NCBI GenBank assembly: GCA_963807005.1
Contig: CAWDZK010000006.1
Span: forward strand, 930,001 to 994,000
Length of the DNA: 64,000 nucleotides
Direction of reading: 5' to 3'
Source: CAWDZK01 sp963807005
GTDB lineage: Bacteria; Actinomycetota; Actinomycetes; JACCUZ01
Shown here: piece after piece, positions 60,327 through 64,000 of the stretch
Numbering within the stretch: the first letter of the stretch is position 1
Layout: each line of letters opens with the position of its first letter
Program-made: the position numbers and the translations under genes
The notes under the pieces: model-generated
Told to the model about the DNA's origin: nothing
The model's database searches: none
Seen by the model: the letters and a program-made list of their open reading frames with translations, nothing else

Positions 60327-61946
60327 GTGGCGCAGTCCTGTGACGTGGTGGTGGTCGGCGGGGGCCACAACGGCCTGGTCGCCGCGGCCTACCTCGCCCG
60401 GGCCGGCCTGCGGACGGTCGTCTGCGAGGCCCGCGACGTGGTGGGTGGGGCCGCCGTCACCGAGCAGCCGTTCGGGCCCGACTACAAGGTCACCTCGCTG
60501 TCGTACGTCGTGTCCCTGCTGCCGGCCGACCTGGTGCGCGATCTCGGGCTGGACCGCTTCGGCTACCACGTCTACCCCCAGGGCCCGTACTTCGCGCCGC
60601 ACGCGGACGGTCGCTACCTCGCGCTGCCGGACGACCTGGCCCAGCGCCGCGAGCAGGTGGCGAAGTTCTCCGACAAGGACGCCGCCGCGGTGGAGCGGTG
60701 GGACGCGTGGATCTCGGACCTGGCGCACGTCCTGTCACCGCTGCTCGCCGAGATCCCGCCGAAGGTCGGCTCCCGGCGGCCGGCCGACCTGCTCGCGCAG
60801 GCGCGGCTCGTGGGCCTGCTACGTGGCGTCGACACCCGGCGGGCGGTCGAGGCGACCCGGTTGCTCACCATGTCCATCGCCGACCTGCTCGACGACTTCT
60901 TCGTGTCCGACGCGATGAAGGGCGTGCTCTCGGTGAGCGGGGTCATCGGGACCTGGGCCGGGCCCCGCTCGGCCGGCACGGCGTACGTGATGGCCCATCA
61001 CCACCTCGGCGAGGTCGGCGACGGCCGGGCCGGTGCCTGGGGGTTCCCCCGCGGCGGCATGGGCGGGGTCACCCAGGCGATGGCGGCCGCCGCGCGGTCG
61101 TTCGGCGTGGAGATCCGCACCTCCGCCCCGGTGGCCGAGATCACCACCCGCGCCGGCAACGCCACCGGCGTGCGGCTGGAGTCCGGCGAGGAGCTGCACG
61201 CCCCGACCGTGGTCACGACCGCCCATCCGGTCGTGTCCTTCCTCCGGCTGGTCGACCGGGCGGCGCTGCCGGCCGACTTCGTCGCCGACATCGAGCGCTG
61301 GCGGTCCCGCAGCGGCGTCGTCAAGGTCAACCTGGCGGTCGACCGGTTGCCGACGTTCACCGCGCACCCCGAGTTCCACCCGGACGTCCACGGCGGCACG
61401 ATCGTGCTGGCCGAGTCGCTGGACGACGTGGAGTCGGCCTTCCAGGACGCGGTCGCCGGCCGCGCCTCGGACGTTCCCTTCGCCGACATCTGCATCCCGT
61501 CGGTCTTCGACGACTCGCTCGCGCCGGAAGGCCACCACGTCGTGTCGATGTTCACCCAGTGGGTGCCGCACGAGTGGTCGGCCGAACCGCGCCGGGCGGA
61601 GCTCGAGGCGCACGCCGACCGGGTGGTCGCCCGGGTCGAGGCGGTGGCGCCCGGATTCACCAGCTCGGTGCTGCACCGTCAGGTCATCGGTCCGCACCAG
61701 ATGGAGACCGAGTACGGGCTGGTCGGCGGCAACATCTTCCACGGCGAGCTGACCGCGCACCAGATGTTCCACGCCCGGCCGGCCGCCGGCTACGCCGACC
61801 TGCGCACCCCGGTGCGCGGGCTGTACCAGGCCGGGTCGGGCACCCACGGCGGCGGCGGTGTCACCGGCGTACCAGGGCGCAACGCGGTCCGGCAGGTCCT
61901 GCGCGACCTGCGCCGTTCCCGGCTGCGCCGCCGGGCCTGGCTGTGA
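60327..61946 (+). CDS. Phytoene-dehydrogenase-like FAD-dependent oxidoreductase
   Basis: 539 residues. The dinucleotide fold VVVGGGHNGLVAAAYLARAG is at about 8-27 and CEARDVVGGAA follows. The C-terminal half contains the substrate-binding region and ends with GLYQAGSGTHGGGGVTGVPGRNA, the second FAD motif. It resembles the PYROXD2/CrtI-like family, but here there are no carotenoid genes. GTG 60327 has GGAGG at a 5-nt spacer. Its stop overlaps the Rieske-gene start. It probably oxidises a substrate imported by the neighbouring transporter; the reaction is unknown. Confidence 0.85.
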   Translation: MAQSCDVVVVGGGHNGLVAAAYLARAGLRTVVCEARDVVGGAAVTEQPFGPDYKVTSLSYVVSLLPADLVRDLGLDRFGYHVYPQGPYFAPHADGRYLALPDDLAQRREQVAKFSDKDAAAVERWDAWISDLAHVLSPLLAEIPPKVGSRRPADLLAQARLVGLLRGVDTRRAVEATRLLTMSIADLLDDFFVSDAMKGVLSVSGVIGTWAGPRSAGTAYVMAHHHLGEVGDGRAGAWGFPRGGMGGVTQAMAAAARSFGVEIRTSAPVAEITTRAGNATGVRLESGEELHAPTVVTTAHPVVSFLRLVDRAALPADFVADIERWRSRSGVVKVNLAVDRLPTFTAHPEFHPDVHGGTIVLAESLDDVESAFQDAVAGRASDVPFADICIPSVFDDSLAPEGHHVVSMFTQWVPHEWSAEPRRAELEAHADRVVARVEAVAPGFTSSVLHRQVIGPHQMETEYGLVGGNIFHGELTAHQMFHARPAAGYADLRTPVRGLYQAGSGTHGGGGVTGVPGRNAVRQVLRDLRRSRLRRRAWL

Positions 61947-63049
61947 CCACGCTGCAGGCGGCCCTGCCGGCTGCGTTCTACACCGACGAGCGGCACTGGG
62001 CCCGCGAGCGGGAGCAGGTGCTGCACCGCGAGTGGTTCTGCGCCGGGCGGGTGCCCTCCCTGGGTCCCGGGTCGCAGCTCGTCGTGCTCGACGTCGCCGG
62101 CGAGAGCGTGCTGGTGACCCGCGACGGCGAAGGCGCGCTGCGCGGCTTCTACAACGTCTGCCGGCACCGGGGGTCCCAGGTCGTCCCGGTGGACCCGGCC
62201 GGCCCGGTCCCCGAACCGTGCCGGGCGACCTCGCTGCGCTGTCCGTACCACTCGTGGACGTACGACCTGGCCGGACGGTTGCTGCGTGCGCCGCACACGG
62301 AGGGCGTCGAGGACTTCGACCCGGCCGGGTTCGGCCTGCACCCGGTTGCCGTCGACACGTGGGGCGGGTTCCTCTTCGTGCACCTGACGCCCGAGACTGC
62401 GCCGCCGCTGCGGTCGGCGATCGGGTCGGCCGCCGACCGGGTGGCCCGCTACCCGCTGGAGTCGCTGGCGGTCGGCGACCGCCGCATCTACGAGGTCCGG
62501 GCGAACTACAAGGTCGTCCTGGAGAACTACAACGAGTGCTACCACTGCGCCGGGGTGCACCCCGAGCTGGTCCGCCTGGTGCCGGCGTTCGGCCGAGGCG
62601 GGGCGGACCTCGACTGGGACGCCGGCATCCCGCACCGGGACGGAGCCTGGACATTCACCTCGACCGGAACCACGGACCGGGCACCCTTCCCGGGCCTGGA
62701 CGAGTCGGAGCAGGTGCGGCACAAGGGCGAGCTGCTGTACCCGAACCTCATGCTGAGCCTCTCGGCCGACCACGTCACCGCCTTCACGCTGTGGCCGACC
62801 GCACCCGGTCACACCCGCATCGTGTGCGACCTGCTGTTCGCGCCGGACGAGGTGACGCGGCCCCACTTCGACCCGTCCGACGCGACCGACTTCTGGGAGG
62901 TGGTCAACACGCAGGACTGGGCGGTGTGCGAGTCGGTGCAGCGGGGCATGTCGTCGCGCGCCTACACGCAGGGCTGGTTCGCGCCGATGGAGGACGCCAG
63001 CCTGGACATCCGGCGCTGGCTGCTGCCGCGGCTGGGGGAGCCGTCGTGA
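61943..63049 (+). CDS. Rieske aromatic-ring-hydroxylating-type oxygenase (betaine/carnitine-demethylase-like)
   Basis: 368 residues. The Rieske motif is C73-x-H75 (CRH) and C100-x2-H103 (CPYH). The mononuclear iron site is NYNECYHCAGVHPEL, with H201 and H206 as ligands and E198 as the bridging carboxylate. The sequence is nearer to glycine-betaine, carnitine and stachydrine monooxygenases than to aromatic dioxygenases, which fits an N-demethylating role. GTG 61943 overlaps the previous stop and its own stop overlaps the next GTG. A reductase partner is not in the window. Confidence 0.85.
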   Translation: MTTLQAALPAAFYTDERHWAREREQVLHREWFCAGRVPSLGPGSQLVVLDVAGESVLVTRDGEGALRGFYNVCRHRGSQVVPVDPAGPVPEPCRATSLRCPYHSWTYDLAGRLLRAPHTEGVEDFDPAGFGLHPVAVDTWGGFLFVHLTPETAPPLRSAIGSAADRVARYPLESLAVGDRRIYEVRANYKVVLENYNECYHCAGVHPELVRLVPAFGRGGADLDWDAGIPHRDGAWTFTSTGTTDRAPFPGLDESEQVRHKGELLYPNLMLSLSADHVTAFTLWPTAPGHTRIVCDLLFAPDEVTRPHFDPSDATDFWEVVNTQDWAVCESVQRGMSSRAYTQGWFAPMEDASLDIRRWLLPRLGEPS

Positions 63050-64000
63050 CCGGCGCGACGCCGGTGGACGTGGTCGTCGTGGGGCTCGGTGGGCTGGGCT
63101 CCTCGTCGGCATGGCAGCTGGCGCGGCGAGGTGCGTCGGTGGTGGCGCTGGAGCAGTTCGAGCTCGGGCACGTCCGGGGTGCGTCGCACGACACGTCACG
63201 GATCCTGCGCCGCAGCTATCACACGCCGGCGTACGTGCGGCTGGCCGGCGAGGCGTACGACGACTGGGACGAGGTCGAGCGCGAGTCGGGCGAGACGCTG
63301 GTGACCCGCACCGGCGGGGTCGACCTGTTCCCGCCCGGCGCCGCGATCCCGGCCGGCGACTACACCGGCAGCCTGCGGGCCGAGGGAGTGCCGTTCTCGC
63401 TCCTCACCCCGGACGAGGTCACCTCCCGTTGGCCGTCGATGAGCATCCCCGAAGGCACTGTCGCGCTGTCGCAGGAGGACACGTCGATCGTCCCCGCCGG
63501 GAGGTCCACCCGGGTGCTGCAGCGGCTCGCGGGCCTCGCCGGTGCCCGGCTGTACGACGAGTCACCGGTGACCTCGCTGGTCGCGCACGACGACGGCACG
63601 GTCACCGTGACCGCGGCCGGGCGGGCCGACGGCAGCTTCCGGGCGAGGCACGTCGTGCTCACTGCGGACGCGTGGACCAACCAGCTCCTGGCACACCTGG
63701 GCACGTCGATGCCGCTCACGGTGACCCGGGAGCAGGTGACCTACTTCGCGCCGTCGCGGCCGGACCGCTTCGCCGCGGACTCGGTGCCGGTGTGGATCTG
63801 GATGGACGACCCGTCGTTCTACGGCTTCCCGACCTACGACGAGGGCGGTAGTGGCGCCTACGTGAAGGCCGGTCAGGACGTCGGGGGAGCGGTGACGACC
63901 GCCGAGTCGAGGTCGTTCGCCCCGGACGTCGGTGCCGAGCAGCGGCTGACCCGGTTCGTCCAGGGGCTGCTGCCGGGGGTCGGGACGCCGACGAGCACGG
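63046..64000 (+). CDS. Sarcosine-oxidase-like (MSOX/SolA) flavoenzyme, 3' truncated by window edge
   Basis: 318 codons are visible and the frame stays open to the last base. VVVVGLGGLGSSSAWQLARRG is the FAD-binding motif and HDTSRILRRSYHTPAYVRLA is the MSOX/N-methyltryptophan oxidase signature. VLTADAWTNQLLAHLG and SVPVWIWMDDPSFYGFP follow. Members oxidise N-methyl amino acids such as sarcosine, giving formaldehyde and H2O2. GTG 63046 overlaps the stop of the Rieske gene (GTGA). The covalent-flavin cysteine expected near residue 315 would lie at the window end and cannot be judged. Confidence 0.87.
   Translation, partial: MTGATPVDVVVVGLGGLGSSSAWQLARRGASVVALEQFELGHVRGASHDTSRILRRSYHTPAYVRLAGEAYDDWDEVERESGETLVTRTGGVDLFPPGAAIPAGDYTGSLRAEGVPFSLLTPDEVTSRWPSMSIPEGTVALSQEDTSIVPAGRSTRVLQRLAGLAGARLYDESPVTSLVAHDDGTVTVTAAGRADGSFRARHVVLTADAWTNQLLAHLGTSMPLTVTREQVTYFAPSRPDRFAADSVPVWIWMDDPSFYGFPTYDEGGSGAYVKAGQDVGGAVTTAESRSFAPDVGAEQRLTRFVQGLLPGVGTPTST

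Overview
The window is a contiguous piece of a high-GC actinobacterial chromosome. The evidence is GTG starts on about half the genes, 1-4 nt start/stop overlaps, a CIRCE/HrcA-controlled dnaJ, a SigE-family ECF sigma factor next to a GerMN/Gmad2 protein, and the core order holA, rpsT, lepA, hemW, hrcA, dnaJ, rsmE, phoH, ybeY, corC, era, recO, uppS, zur, glyS, dus. This fits the Propionibacteriales (Nocardioidaceae-like), but family level is inference. Almost every base is coding. I found no tRNA, rRNA, CRISPR array or transposase gene.

Region 1 (1-20800), information processing and stress: 3' end of comEC, holA, rpsT, a secreted M6-type metalloprotease, an APH/RidA pair, lepA, a MOSC protein, an AbiEi/DUF559-type gene bracketed by two near-identical palindromes, an acyl-CoA ligase, hemW, two small membrane proteins, a DUF3097 protein, the CIRCE-hrcA-dnaJ-rsmE operon, then a GerMN/Gmad2 protein and a SigE-family sigma factor. 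rsmE seems to start at a CTG fused to the dnaJ stop.

Region 2 (20800-42350): HIT protein, beta-lactamase-fold hydrolase, phoH-ybeY-corC-degenerate cytidine deaminase, AI-2E-type permease, era, an anti-sigma-like ATPase, two tandem double-GNAT proteins, leuA with a leucine-rich leader peptide and attenuator, a macrolide-type glycosyltransferase inserted between two copies of the leuA tail, a GNAT, an amidohydrolase, a second glycosyltransferase, recO-uppS, a secreted GDPD, a zur-ZIP zinc operon with a Zur box, an ABM protein and glyS.

Region 3 (42350-54400), accessory and secreted functions: a second serine hydrolase, a large nested inverted repeat, an APH-like kinase, a DapB homologue lacking the usual catalytic histidines, a secreted lysyl-oxidase-like protein, a frameshifted Tat-exported PQQ-type sugar dehydrogenase, a SnoaL-like protein behind a 28-bp palindrome, dus, a cupin, a secreted Asp-box propeller protein behind a structured RNA leader, a lipoprotein and an S9 oligopeptidase.

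Region 4 (54400-64000), a catabolic cluster: a complete Dpp/Opp-type ABC importer (membrane-tethered binding protein, two permeases, two ATPases), followed by a phytoene-dehydrogenase-like flavoprotein, a Rieske oxygenase of the betaine/carnitine-demethylase type and a sarcosine-oxidase-like flavoenzyme that runs off the end. A related imperfect palindrome precedes both halves. Together they look like an uptake and oxidative N-demethylation pathway for an unidentified N-methylated compound.

Many genes start 6-10 nt after a TAGNNT-like -10 box, so leaderless transcription is probably common here.
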